Of a stretch of DNA of 64,000 nt, positions 25,239 through 33,808 are shown piece by piece. The position numbers and the translations under genes were made by a program. The stretch is taken from assembly GCF_049897565.1 (NCBI RefSeq), contig NZ_JAFCWM010000024.1, positions 10,727-74,726 on the forward strand, given 5' to 3'. The first letter of the stretch is position 1. The number at the start of each line of letters is the position of its first letter. Below the pieces are notes generated by a model. That model worked only from the letters and a program-made list of their open reading frames with translations, had not been told where the DNA came from and did no database searches. This DNA is from JAFCUW01 sp049897565 (GTDB lineage Bacteria; Pseudomonadota; Gammaproteobacteria; Burkholderiales; Burkholderiaceae_D).

Positions 25239-27596
25239 TTACTCGGCGCTGGCGGCCGGCACCAGGATTTCCCGGTTGCCGTTCGACTGCATGGACGACA
25301 CCACGCCGCTGTTTTCCATTTGCTCGAGCAGGCGCGCGGCGCGGTTGTAACCGATACGCAAGTGTCGTTGCACCAGTGAGATCGACGCGCGCCGGTTCTT
25401 CAGCACCACCTGGACCGCCTGGTCGTACAGCGCATCGGCCTCGCCGCCGCCTTCGCCTGCCGGCGCGCCATCGGCGCCGCCTTCACCTTCGAGCGTGCCG
25501 CCTTCGAGAATGCCATCAATGTAATTCGGTTCGCCCGTCTGTAGTAAATGTTTTACAACTCGATGCACTTCTTCGTCGGAAACGAAGGCGCCGTGCACCC
25601 GCACCGGCAATCCTGTACCCGGCGGCATGTAGAGCATGTCGCCCATGCCGAGCAGCGCTTCGGCGCCCATCTGGTCGAGAATGGTACGCGAGTCGATCTT
25701 CGACGATACCTGGAACGCGATGCGGGTCGGAATGTTCGCCTTGATCAGGCCGGTGATGACGTCAACCGACGGACGCTGCGTGGCCAGGATCAGGTGCAGG
25801 CCAGCGGCGCGCGCCTTTTGCGCGATGCGGGCGATCAGCTCCTCGACCTTTTTGCCGACGACCATCATCAGGTCGGCCAACTCGTCGATGATGATGACGA
25901 TCGTCGGCAGCTTCTCGAGCGGCTCCGGCGAATCCGGTGTCAGCGAGAACGGATTTGGGATGTGCTCCTCGCGCTTGGCGGCCTCGGCTATCTTGGCGTT
26001 GTAGCCGGCCAGGTTACGCACGCCGAGCTTACTCATCAGCTTGTAGCGGCGCTCCATCTCGTTGACCGCCCAGTTCAGCGCGTGGCCGGCCTGGCGCATG
26101 TCGGTCACAACCGGCGCCAGCAGGTGCGGGATGCCTTCGTAGACCGACATTTCCAGCATCTTCGGGTCGATCAGGATCAGGCGCACGTCGGCCGGGTCGG
26201 ATTTATACAGCAGCGACAAGATGGTCGCGTTGATGCCGACCGACTTGCCCGAACCGGTCGTGCCCGCCACCAGCAGGTGCGGCATCTTGGCCAGGTCGGC
26301 GATGACCGGCTTGCCGGCGATGTCCTTGCCGAGCGCGATCGTCAGGCTCGACGGGCTGTCGTTGTAGATCTTCGAGCCGACGATTTCGGTCAGTCGCACG
26401 ATCTGGCGTTTCGGGTTCGGCAGCTCGAGCGCCATGTAATTCTTGCCGGGGATGGTCTCGACCACGCGCAACGACGTCAGCGACAGCGAGCGGGCCAGGT
26501 CGCGCGCCAGGCCGACGATCTGGCTACCCTTGACGCCGGTGGCCGGCTCGATTTCGTAGCGGGTCACGACCGGTCCAGGGAAGGCGGCCACGACCTTGGC
26601 ATCGACGCCGAAGTCCGACAGCTTCTTCTCGATCAGGCGGCTGGTAAATTCGAGCGTCTCGACCGACACGGTTTCCTGGTATTCGGCGGCCTCGTCGAGC
26701 AACGACAGCGGCGGCAGCGGCGAGTCGCCCGGCAGGTCGCGGAACAGCGGCGCCTGCTTCTCTTTCTCGACGCGCTCGGACTTGACGATGACGCTCGCCA
26801 CTTGCGGCGCGATCTTGACCGGCGGCGAGTCGATATGCTTCTCGACATGCTTGGCGCGTTCGATGACGACCACCTCGTCGCGCTTGACGGCGGCCACTTC
26901 CCCCTGCTTGCGGTCTTCGCGGTCCTGGTAGCGCAAGCGGAACCAGTCGATCGTCATCTCGATGTACTCGCCGATGCGCTCGGCCACGGCCAGCCACGAA
27001 ATATGGAAAAACAGCGACAGGCCGATGCCGAACAGCAGCAACAGCAGCAAGGTCGCGCCGGTGAAGCCGAACGACAGCGCGCCCTGGCCGATCAGCTGGC
27101 CGAGCACGCCGCCCGGCGCACGCGGCAACTGCACCTGCAGCGAGTACATGCGCAAATATTCCAGGCCCATGCTGCCGATGACCAGCAGCACGAAGCCGGT
27201 CCAGCGGATGACCGCCTCGTGCTGGTGCTCGGGATCGAACTGCGCTTCCATGACGAACTTCTGGGTCAGCGCGCGGTAATCCTTCCACACCAGGCGCAGG
27301 AAGCACACCACCCACCACCAGGCCGAAAAGCCGAAAATGAACAGCATCAGGTCGGCCAGCCAGGCGCCGGCGCGCCCGCCGAGGTTCGACACTTTATTGA
27401 CGACGACGTCGTGCGACCAGCCGGGATCGCCCTTGTTATAGGACAGCAAGATGATAACCAGGTACAGGCACAGCACCGCCAGCGCGATCCAGCGCGCCTC
27501 GGATAACAGGCGCACCAGGCGGTTCGGCAACGGCTGCCGAGTCGTGGGATTGCGGGTGTAGCTGGAATTTGTCGGGGGCGGGCTGGTCTTTGTCAT
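25239..27596 (-). CDS. ftsK: DNA translocase FtsK
   Basis: 785 residues. About four N-terminal membrane helices lie within residues 35-205. A short linker follows, then the motor: Walker A AGTTGSGKSVGINA near residue 447, and Walker B PTIVIIIDELADLMMVVG. FtsK signatures IDPKMLEMSVYEGIPHLLAPVVTDM and RPSVDVITGLIKANIPTRIAFQV are present. The C-terminal gamma winged helix has NRRASISLVQRHLRIGYNRAARLLEQME and reads KOPS sites. It pumps DNA at the septum and activates XerCD at dif. The linker is short compared with E. coli FtsK, as is normal for this group. Divergent from trxB. Confidence 0.97.
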   Translation of the reverse strand: MTKTSPPPTNSSYTRNPTTRQPLPNRLVRLLSEARWIALAVLCLYLVIILLSYNKGDPGWSHDVVVNKVSNLGGRAGAWLADLMLFIFGFSAWWWVVCFLRLVWKDYRALTQKFVMEAQFDPEHQHEAVIRWTGFVLLVIGSMGLEYLRMYSLQVQLPRAPGGVLGQLIGQGALSFGFTGATLLLLLLFGIGLSLFFHISWLAVAERIGEYIEMTIDWFRLRYQDREDRKQGEVAAVKRDEVVVIERAKHVEKHIDSPPVKIAPQVASVIVKSERVEKEKQAPLFRDLPGDSPLPPLSLLDEAAEYQETVSVETLEFTSRLIEKKLSDFGVDAKVVAAFPGPVVTRYEIEPATGVKGSQIVGLARDLARSLSLTSLRVVETIPGKNYMALELPNPKRQIVRLTEIVGSKIYNDSPSSLTIALGKDIAGKPVIADLAKMPHLLVAGTTGSGKSVGINATILSLLYKSDPADVRLILIDPKMLEMSVYEGIPHLLAPVVTDMRQAGHALNWAVNEMERRYKLMSKLGVRNLAGYNAKIAEAAKREEHIPNPFSLTPDSPEPLEKLPTIVIIIDELADLMMVVGKKVEELIARIAQKARAAGLHLILATQRPSVDVITGLIKANIPTRIAFQVSSKIDSRTILDQMGAEALLGMGDMLYMPPGTGLPVRVHGAFVSDEEVHRVVKHLLQTGEPNYIDGILEGGTLEGEGGADGAPAGEGGGEADALYDQAVQVVLKNRRASISLVQRHLRIGYNRAARLLEQMENSGVVSSMQSNGNREILVPAASAE

Positions 27597-27792
27597 ACTT
27601 GATACGGGCGTTTTCGCTGCTGAAAATACGATGCGCTCATTCTAAGCCATATATTGTTCGGCAGGCCCATCATTCATGCCTGCCCGCATCATCGTTGCCA
27701 GCTTCGTCTATAATCGCAGCGTCGACGCCGGCCTTGATGTTCCAGCGAACGGCCCCAATTTCCCTCCATACACACACGACCAGAAGCTCTCC

Positions 27793-28749
27793 ATGACCAC
27801 TACCAAACACGCCAAAGTCCTGATTCTCGGTTCCGGGCCTGCCGGCTACAGCGCCGCTGTCTACGCCGCACGCGCCAACCTGAACCCGATGCTGGTGACC
27901 GGCGTCGAGCAAGGCGGCCAGCTGATGACCACCACCGACGTCGAAAACTGGCCGGGCGACCCGATGGGCGTGCAAGGTCCGGACCTGATGCAGCGATTGC
28001 TGCAGCATGCCGAGCGCTTCAAGACCGACATCGTATTCGACCACATCCACACCGCGTTCCTGAACGAAACGCCGATCCGCCTGCTGGGCGACATGCACGA
28101 GTTCACCTGCGATTCGCTGATCATCTCGACCGGGGCGTCGGCGCAGTACCTCGGCCTGCCGTCGGAACAAGCGTTCATGGGCAAGGGCGTGTCCGCCTGC
28201 GCCACCTGCGACGGCTTTTTCTATCGCGGCCAGGAAGTGGCGGTCATCGGCGGCGGCAACACCGCAGTCGAGGAAGCGCTGTACCTGTCGAACATCGCCA
28301 CCAAGGTCACGATCATCCACCGCCGCGACAAGTTCCGCGCCGAAGCGATTTTGATCGACCGCCTCAACGCCAAGGCTGCCGAGGGCAAGATCGTCATCAA
28401 GTACAACCACACGTTGGACGAAGTGACCGGCGACGGCAGCGGCGTTACCGGCATCATCATCAAGTCGACCGAGACCGGCGAAGTCACGCCGATGGCGGTG
28501 CACGGCGTCTTCGTGGCGATCGGTCACAAGCCGAACACCGGCATATTCGAAGGCCAGCTCGACATGCACAACGGCTACATCAAGACCCGCACCGGTCTCG
28601 AAGGCATGGCCACGGCGACCAACATTGCTGGCGTATTTGCCGCCGGCGACGTGCAGGACCACATCTACCGCCAGGCGATCACCAGCGCCGGCACCGGCTG
28701 CATGGCCGCGCTCGACGCCCAGCGTTACCTGGAAGCACTGGAAGACTGA
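27793..28749 (+). CDS. trxB: Thioredoxin reductase (NADPH)
   Basis: The ATG at 27793 gives 318 residues, the usual length. The FAD-binding motif is ILGSGPAGYSAAVYAARANL. The redox-active pair is in SACATCDGFFYRG. The NADPH-binding motif is AVIGGGNTAVEEALYLS with HRRDKFRAE. The FAD-contact end is GVFAAGDVQDHIYRQAITSAGTGCMAALDA. It reduces thioredoxin with NADPH in the cytoplasm. The upstream in-frame extension from 27676 has no ribosome site and is discarded. The Smr gene follows after eight bases. Confidence 0.97.
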   Translation: MTTTKHAKVLILGSGPAGYSAAVYAARANLNPMLVTGVEQGGQLMTTTDVENWPGDPMGVQGPDLMQRLLQHAERFKTDIVFDHIHTAFLNETPIRLLGDMHEFTCDSLIISTGASAQYLGLPSEQAFMGKGVSACATCDGFFYRGQEVAVIGGGNTAVEEALYLSNIATKVTIIHRRDKFRAEAILIDRLNAKAAEGKIVIKYNHTLDEVTGDGSGVTGIIIKSTETGEVTPMAVHGVFVAIGHKPNTGIFEGQLDMHNGYIKTRTGLEGMATATNIAGVFAAGDVQDHIYRQAITSAGTGCMAALDAQRYLEALED

Positions 28750-28757
28750 TCGTTGCC

Positions 28758-29420
28758 ATGGCTGGACTGAAAGACTTCGCCGACCTGAATGCCTTGCGCG
28801 CGACGCTCAAGGAGCAGGAACACGCGCGCGCGCTTGAAAGGGCCGAGCGCGAGAAGCGCGAGCGCCAGGCCAGGGAAGAGGCCAACGTGTTCCATGGCGC
28901 CATCAAGGACGTCAAGCCGATTCCCAAGTCCGACCGCTACGTGGCGCCGATGGCGGCCATTCCGCTGCGCGGCGCCGCGGCCAGGCCGCGCACGGCGGAG
29001 GAAGACAACGCCGCCGTGATGCGCGAATCGCTGTCGGACCAGTTCGATGTCGACGGCTTGCTCGACGACGATCCGACCTTGAGCTATTCGGCCCCTGGCG
29101 TGGGGGCCGACGTGGTGCGCAAGTTGCGCAAGCGGCACTGGCCGGTTCAGGACGAGCTCGATCTGCACGGCATGAACCGCGAGATTGCGCGCGACCAGGT
29201 GGGTGACTTCCTGGGCCGCGCGATGAAACGCGGCCTGCGCTGCGTGCGCGTCATCCACGGCAAGGGCTACGGCTCGGCCGGCGGCGAACCGGTGCTGCGT
29301 TCCATGGTGCACAGCTGGCTGGTGCAAAAGGACGACGTCGTCGCCTTCTGCGTGGCCAACAAAAAAGACGGCGGCCACGGCGCCCTGATCGTGCTGCTCA
29401 AGCCCGTGCTGGACCGCTAA
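28758..29420 (+). CDS. Smr domain protein
   Basis: 220 residues. The first half is highly charged and helical (LRATLKEQEHARALERAEREKRERQA), followed by a linker. The C-terminal 100 residues form an Smr domain: the DELDLHGMNREIARDQV motif (DxH), VIHGKGYGSAGGEPVLR (HGxG), and a final strand GGHGALIVLLK. Smr domains are nucleases or nucleic-acid-binding modules; stand-alone forms like this have recently been linked to mRNA cleavage and ribosome rescue, which is family knowledge only. It is probably cotranscribed with trxB. The 15-bp tandem repeat starts ten bases after its stop. Confidence 0.9.
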   Translation: MAGLKDFADLNALRATLKEQEHARALERAEREKRERQAREEANVFHGAIKDVKPIPKSDRYVAPMAAIPLRGAAARPRTAEEDNAAVMRESLSDQFDVDGLLDDDPTLSYSAPGVGADVVRKLRKRHWPVQDELDLHGMNREIARDQVGDFLGRAMKRGLRCVRVIHGKGYGSAGGEPVLRSMVHSWLVQKDDVVAFCVANKKDGGHGALIVLLKPVLDR

Positions 29421-29429
29421 CCGCCGCGT

Positions 29430-29594
29430 TTGCAGGTCCGGGGTCTGCAGGTCCGGGGTCTGCAGGTCCGGGGTCTGCAGGTCCGGGGTTTGCAGGTCCG
29501 GGGTTTGCAGGTCCGGGGTTTGCAGGTCCGGGGTTTGCAGGTCCGGGGTTTGCAGGTCCGGGGTTTGCAGGTCCGGGGTTTGCAGGTCCGGGGT
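29430..29594. repeat. 11 tandem copies of a 15-bp unit
   Basis: Unit [T/C]TGCAGGTCCGGGGT repeated 11 times without spacers. Only the first base varies: C in copies 2-4 and T in the others. It ends directly in a GGGGTCTGACCCC palindrome whose first bases are also the end of the last unit. The 15-base length keeps any reading frame open, so spurious ORFs appear on both strands. The near-identity of copies indicates recent expansion by slippage. Confidence 0.97.
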
Positions 29595-29617
29595 CTGACC
29601 CCACGGGGTCAGACCCC
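29590..29617. repeat. GGGGTCTGACCCC palindrome (dispersed family copy)
   Basis: GGGGTCTGACCCC at 29590-29602 and GGGGTCAGACCCC at 29605-29617 are exact inverted copies with a two-base loop. This is the best-preserved copy of the family in the window. It shares its first bases with the end of the tandem repeat, so the array may have grown from its edge. Confidence 0.85.
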
Positions 29618-29717
29618 GGTGTAGCCGCCACGACTCCCACGTCGGCCACCTGATCCGTTTTGCATGTTTACATGCCTGCATGATAGGCTGTCAACATTCT
29701 CCACAAGCACGCACCGC

Positions 29718-30323
29718 ATGACCCTCATTAAGTTCATCGAAATCATGGCGATCCTGGTCGGCGCGTTCTCCGGCTTCATTGAAGCGCGGCGCAAGCGGAT
29801 GGACCTCGTGGGCGTTTTCACGGTAGCCTTCATCACCGCGTTCGGCGGCGGCACCTTGCGCGACATCCTGCTCGACCGCCGGCCGCTGTTCTGGGTCATC
29901 CACCAGGAATACGCGATCCTGATCTTCGTGCTGGCCCTGGTCGCCTCGCCGCTGATCCGCACGCTGCGCCAGATCGTCTCCGAGCGCCTGATCGTCATCG
30001 CCGACGCCATCGGCCTCGGCCTGTTCTCGATTGCTGGCGTCGCCGCTGCGCTGGACGCGCACATGCCGATTTTCATCGCTTCGATGATGGGTGTAATCAC
30101 GGGAATTTTCGGTGGCGTGCTGCGCGACATCGTCTGCAACGAGGTACCGATGGTGTTCCGGGATGGCAAACCCTACGCGATTTGCGCCTTCCTCGGCAGC
30201 TGGATGTTCCTGCTGATGCGCATGTCCGAGTTGCCCCACGACTTCGCGCTCTGGTCGAGCGCGACCTTCATCGTCGTGCTGCGCCTGGTCAGCTGGAAAT
30301 TCGACATGCGCCTGGGCCGCTGA
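29718..30323 (+). CDS. TRIC-type channel family membrane protein (UPF0126)
   Basis: The ATG at 29718 gives 201 residues. Two repeated three-helix halves each carry the UPF0126/TRIC glycine motif: FITAFGGGTLRDILLDRRP in the first and MGVITGIFGGVLRDIVCNEVP in the second. The GGGxxRD motif forms the pore-lining kink in the trimeric channel family. The helices of this fold conduct K+ or other cations, or small solutes, across the inner membrane. An upstream in-frame extension to 29664 is not supported. Convergent with the PII gene. Confidence 0.9.
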   Translation: MTLIKFIEIMAILVGAFSGFIEARRKRMDLVGVFTVAFITAFGGGTLRDILLDRRPLFWVIHQEYAILIFVLALVASPLIRTLRQIVSERLIVIADAIGLGLFSIAGVAAALDAHMPIFIASMMGVITGIFGGVLRDIVCNEVPMVFRDGKPYAICAFLGSWMFLLMRMSELPHDFALWSSATFIVVLRLVSWKFDMRLGR

Positions 30324-30359
30324 AATTCCGCTGCCAACCGACCCCGCTGGCAAAGACAA

Positions 30360-30698
30360 TTACACCGCTTCCGGGCCCGTCTCGCCGGTGCGGATGCGGA
30401 TCACCTGCTGCACGTCCTGCACGAAAATCTTGCCGTCGCCGATCTTGCCGGTGCGCGCCGCCTTGATGATCGCGTCCACCACCTGCTCGGTCATGCTGTC
30501 GTCGACGACCACTTCAATCTTCACCTTCGGCAGGAAATCGACGACGTATTCGGCGCCGCGGTACAGCTCGGTGTGGCCCTTCTGCCGGCCGAACCCCTTC
30601 ACCTCCGTCACCGTCAGGCCCGTCACGTTGACGTCGGCCAGCGCCTCGCGCACTTCGTCCAGCTTGAACGGCTTGATCACACAGGTAATCTGTTTCAT
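30360..30698 (-). CDS. glnB: Nitrogen regulatory protein PII
   Basis: 112 residues. The ATG at 30698 has GGGAG upstream. It opens MKQITCVIKPFKLDEVREAL. The T-loop is GRQKGHTELYRGAEYVVDFLPK with the uridylylated Tyr51 in RGAEY. The B-loop is ARTGKIGDGKIFV and the C-terminal loop is RIRTGETGPEAV. The trimer senses 2-oxoglutarate and ATP/ADP and controls GlnD/GlnE/NtrB targets. I prefer the glnB over the glnK label because no amtB is adjacent and it follows nadE by 17 bases on the same strand, but the two paralogues are hard to separate by sequence. Confidence 0.94.
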   Translation of the reverse strand: MKQITCVIKPFKLDEVREALADVNVTGLTVTEVKGFGRQKGHTELYRGAEYVVDFLPKVKIEVVVDDSMTEQVVDAIIKAARTGKIGDGKIFVQDVQQVIRIRTGETGPEAV

Positions 30699-30715
30699 CG
30701 CTAACTCCCTTTTAA

Positions 30716-32329
30716 TTACTCGTAAAACTTGGACGTGATCGGGTAGCGCCAGTCGCGCCCAAAGCCGCGGTGCGTGACGCGGATGCCGACCGGCGACTGG
30801 CGCCGCTTGTATTCGTTGATCTTGATGAGCCGCGTCACGCGCGCCACGTCGGCCGCCGGATAGCCGGCCGCGACAATCTCGGCGATCGAATGGTTCTCTT
30901 CCATGTACATCCGCATGATGCCGTCGAGGATCTCGTACGGCGGCAGCGAATCCTGGTCGAGCTGGTTCTCGCGCAGCTCGGCCGACGGTCCGCGCGTCAG
31001 GATGCGCTGCGGAATCACGTCGGACTGCGCATTGCGCCAGTCGCACAGCCTGTACACCAGCGTCTTGGCGATGTCCTTGATGACGGCGAAGCCGCCGGCC
31101 ATGTCGCCATACAGCGTGCAGTAGCCGACCGCCATCTCGCTCTTGTTGCCAGTGGTAAGGACGATGCTGCCGTGCTTGTTCGACAGCGCCATCAGCAAGG
31201 TGCCGCGGATGCGCGCCTGGATGTTTTCTTCCGTCGCGTCTTCCTTCAGGCCGGCAAATTCGGCCGCCAGCGTGGCGCGAAAGGCGTCGAACGTGGCCTG
31301 GATCGGAATCTCGTCGTAGCGCACGCCGAGCCGCCCGACCATCTCGCGCGAATCGATCCACGAAATGTCGGCCGTGTATTGCGACGGCATCATGATCGCG
31401 CGCACCTTGTCGGCGCCGAGCGCGTCGACCGCGATGGCCAGCGTCAACGCCGAATCGACGCCGCCCGACATGCCGATCAGCACGCCCGGAAAACCGTTCT
31501 TGCCGATGTAGTCGTGCACGCCCAGCACCAGCGCCTTGTAGACCTGCCCTTCGAGCGGCAACACCGCCGGCAGCGGCTGCGCCACCGGCCGCGCGCCGTC
31601 GAATTCGACGATGCACAGGTCTTCCTCGAAATGCTTGAGCTGCACGCGCAGCTCGCCTTCCTGGTCCATCACGAACGAGTGGCCGTCGAAGATCAGCTCG
31701 TCCTGGCCGCCGACCAGGTTGGCGTACACCAGCGACATGCCCAGCACGCTGACGTTCTGGCGCATCGTCTCGTAGCGCAGGTCCTGCTTGTTCATGTGGT
31801 ACGGCGAGCCGTTCGGCACCAGCAGCACTTCGGCGCCGGCCGCCTTCGCGCGTTGCGGCGCGTGCGGGAACCAGGTGTCTTCGCAGATGTTCAGGCCAAA
31901 GCGCACGCCCTTGACGGCAAACACCAGCGGCTCGTCGCGCGACGTGAAGTAGCGTTTCTCGTCGAACACGGTGGTATTCGGCAGCTCGTGCTTGCGGTAG
32001 GTGGCGGACACGGCGCCGTCGAGCAGCACCGACGAGGCGTTGTAGCGCGCCTTGCCGTCGGTGCCCGGATGGCCGACGATCACGTGCAGTCCGGGGAAGG
32101 CGGCCAGGTCGGCGGCCAGCCCCACCAACGTTTCCTCGGTTTTTGCGTAGAATGCATTGCGCAGCAGCAGATCTTCAGGCGGGTAGCCGACCAGCGACAT
32201 CTCGGGCGTGAGCACGATGTCGGCCCCGTCCGCGGCGGCGCGGCGGGCAGCGTCGAGGATGCGGGCGCGGTTGCCGGCGAGGTCGCCGACGGTGCTGTTC
32301 ATCTGAACGATAGCTACTTTGACTGTCAT
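30716..32329 (-). CDS. nadE: NAD+ synthase (glutamine-hydrolysing)
   Basis: 537 residues. The N-terminal nitrilase-type glutaminase has Glu in LTPEMSLVGYPPE (near 45), Lys in YRKHELPN (near 114), and the nucleophile Cys in GLNICEDTWFP (near 147). The C-terminal ammonia-dependent synthetase has the P-loop GMSGGVDSALTLAIA (near 286), TGNKSEMAVGYCTLYGD, and INEYKRRQSPVGIRVT. It converts deamido-NAD+ to NAD+ using Gln. PII is encoded directly downstream. This order fits the reported direct control of glutamine-type NadE by PII. Confidence 0.96.
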   Translation of the reverse strand: MTVKVAIVQMNSTVGDLAGNRARILDAARRAAADGADIVLTPEMSLVGYPPEDLLLRNAFYAKTEETLVGLAADLAAFPGLHVIVGHPGTDGKARYNASSVLLDGAVSATYRKHELPNTTVFDEKRYFTSRDEPLVFAVKGVRFGLNICEDTWFPHAPQRAKAAGAEVLLVPNGSPYHMNKQDLRYETMRQNVSVLGMSLVYANLVGGQDELIFDGHSFVMDQEGELRVQLKHFEEDLCIVEFDGARPVAQPLPAVLPLEGQVYKALVLGVHDYIGKNGFPGVLIGMSGGVDSALTLAIAVDALGADKVRAIMMPSQYTADISWIDSREMVGRLGVRYDEIPIQATFDAFRATLAAEFAGLKEDATEENIQARIRGTLLMALSNKHGSIVLTTGNKSEMAVGYCTLYGDMAGGFAVIKDIAKTLVYRLCDWRNAQSDVIPQRILTRGPSAELRENQLDQDSLPPYEILDGIMRMYMEENHSIAEIVAAGYPAADVARVTRLIKINEYKRRQSPVGIRVTHRGFGRDWRYPITSKFYE

Positions 32330-32362
32330 AACGGTAATACCTGATCACACCGAATTTGGATA

Positions 32363-33496
32363 ATGAATTATCGCACGCATATCGTTTCTTCCCTATCGGA
32401 CATCGGCCAGGGCGCATGGGATCAGCTGGCCGCGGCGCAGCCGCGCAGCAACCCGTTCCTGTCGTACGCATTCCTGCACGCGCTGCACGAGTCCGGCAGC
32501 GCCAGCGCAGAGTCGGGCTGGCAGCCGCAGTTCATCGCGCTGTACGATGGCGACACGCTGGCCGCCGCCATGCCGCTGTACGTCAAGGCGCACTCGTACG
32601 GCGAGTACGTGTTCGACTGGGCCTGGGCCGACGCCTATCACCGCAACGGCCTCGACTACTACCCGAAGCTGCTGTCGGCCATTCCATTCACCCCGGTGAC
32701 CGGCCCGCGCCTGATGGCGGTCGACGCCACGGCGCGCGCGGCCTTGCTGAAGGTGCTGCGCGCCACCCAGAAAGCATCCGGCGTGTCGTCGACCCATATC
32801 CTGTATCCGCCCGAGGACCAGGCCCAGCAACTGGCCGAAGCCGGCTTCATGCTGCGCAGCGGCGTGCAGTTCCACTGGCTTAACGCCGGCTACGCCGATT
32901 TCGATGCCTTCCTCGCTACGCTGGAGCAGAAAAAGCGCAAGAACATCCGCGCCGAGCGGCGCAAGGTGCGCGAGGCCGGCGTCACGCTGCGGCGGGTGCG
33001 CGGGCGCGATGCCACCGACGCCGACTGGCGCTTGTTCGACCGCTGCTACCAGCACACCTATGCGGCGCACCGCTCGACGCCCTACCTGAACCTGGATTTT
33101 TTCCGCCGCATCGGCCGCAGCATGCCCGACAACATCCTCTTGGTGATCGGCGAGCGCGACGGCGAGCCGATCGCCGCCTCATTGGTGATCCACTCGGCCG
33201 ATACGCTGTTTGGCCGCTACTGGGGCGAACTCGAACACGTGCCCTGCCTGCACTTCGAGACGGCCTATTATCAGCCGCTGGAGTATTGCATCGAGCAAGG
33301 CATCGCCGTCTTCGAAGGCGGCGCCCAGGGCGAGCACAAGATGGCGCGCGGCTTCCTGCCGACCAAGACCTGGTCGGCGCACTGGCTGGCCCACCCCGCG
33401 TTCGCCGACGCCATCGAGCGCTTCCTCGAGCAGGAAGCCGGCGGCATCGACGACTACATCGACGAGCTGACCGACCGCAACCCCTTCCGCAGTTGA
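32363..33496 (+). CDS. COG3146/DUF482-type acyltransferase (GNAT-like)
   Basis: 377 residues, full length for the family. It opens MNYRTHIVSSLSDIGQGAWDQLA and NPFLSYAFLHALHESGSA. WADAYHRNGLDYYPKLLSAIPFTPVTGPRL is the signature region, followed by the second half with KKRKNIRAERRKV, NILLVIGERDGEPIAASLV and GRYWGELEHVPCLHFETAYYQ. It ends EGGAQGEHKMARGFLPTKTWSAHWL. Members resemble FemAB/GNAT peptidyltransferases. The substrate is unknown. Divergent from nadE, 33 bases apart. Confidence 0.9.
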   Translation: MNYRTHIVSSLSDIGQGAWDQLAAAQPRSNPFLSYAFLHALHESGSASAESGWQPQFIALYDGDTLAAAMPLYVKAHSYGEYVFDWAWADAYHRNGLDYYPKLLSAIPFTPVTGPRLMAVDATARAALLKVLRATQKASGVSSTHILYPPEDQAQQLAEAGFMLRSGVQFHWLNAGYADFDAFLATLEQKKRKNIRAERRKVREAGVTLRRVRGRDATDADWRLFDRCYQHTYAAHRSTPYLNLDFFRRIGRSMPDNILLVIGERDGEPIAASLVIHSADTLFGRYWGELEHVPCLHFETAYYQPLEYCIEQGIAVFEGGAQGEHKMARGFLPTKTWSAHWLAHPAFADAIERFLEQEAGGIDDYIDELTDRNPFRS

Positions 33497-33808
33497 ACTA
33501 AGACCGTCGTGCCCGCATCCTTCGGAAGTCGGGTTCGCCAGTGGCCGACACGACGACGGTTTTAGCGAGCAATTCAGCAAACCGTTGCGCCTTCGCTACG
33601 CTCGCGCCCACCCTGGCAAAACTACGAGCACCGTCCGCTTGCGCGCTCCTTCGCTGCGAAAAAGCCCTTTCCGCACCCATGTTGTGCAATTTTGCACACA
33701 GGCCTTGCAAGCGGCTGGCTATTAATGAACTGCCAAACCGGGCACACTCTGTTGCATTGTGAATAAGCCGCAATAACAAAACATAAAATAACCCTGAAGG
33801 AGACTGTA
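33497..33808. other. Intergenic region upstream of the TonB receptor
   Basis: 312 bases. The left half is GC-rich and includes short ORFs that are not convincing. The right half becomes AT-rich (AATAACAAAACATAAAATAACC) and ends in an AAGGAG ribosome site for the receptor. The 5' leader and promoter of the receptor are probably here, but I could not assign hexamers or a Fur box with confidence. Confidence 0.45.

Noticed and set aside
25548..27506. 652-codon plus-strand ORF opposite ftsK
   Set aside because: A low-complexity shadow (Arg/Asp/His/Gln-rich) of a strongly supported ftsK gene.
29430..29594. CRISPR array
   Set aside because: The 15-bp units are directly adjacent with no spacers, and no cas genes are present.
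29398..29649. Repeat protein (PGPAN-type or QVRGL-type) encoded by the tandem array
   Set aside because: A 15-bp unit keeps several frames open on both strands. There is no ribosome site, and the reading frame stops right after the array.
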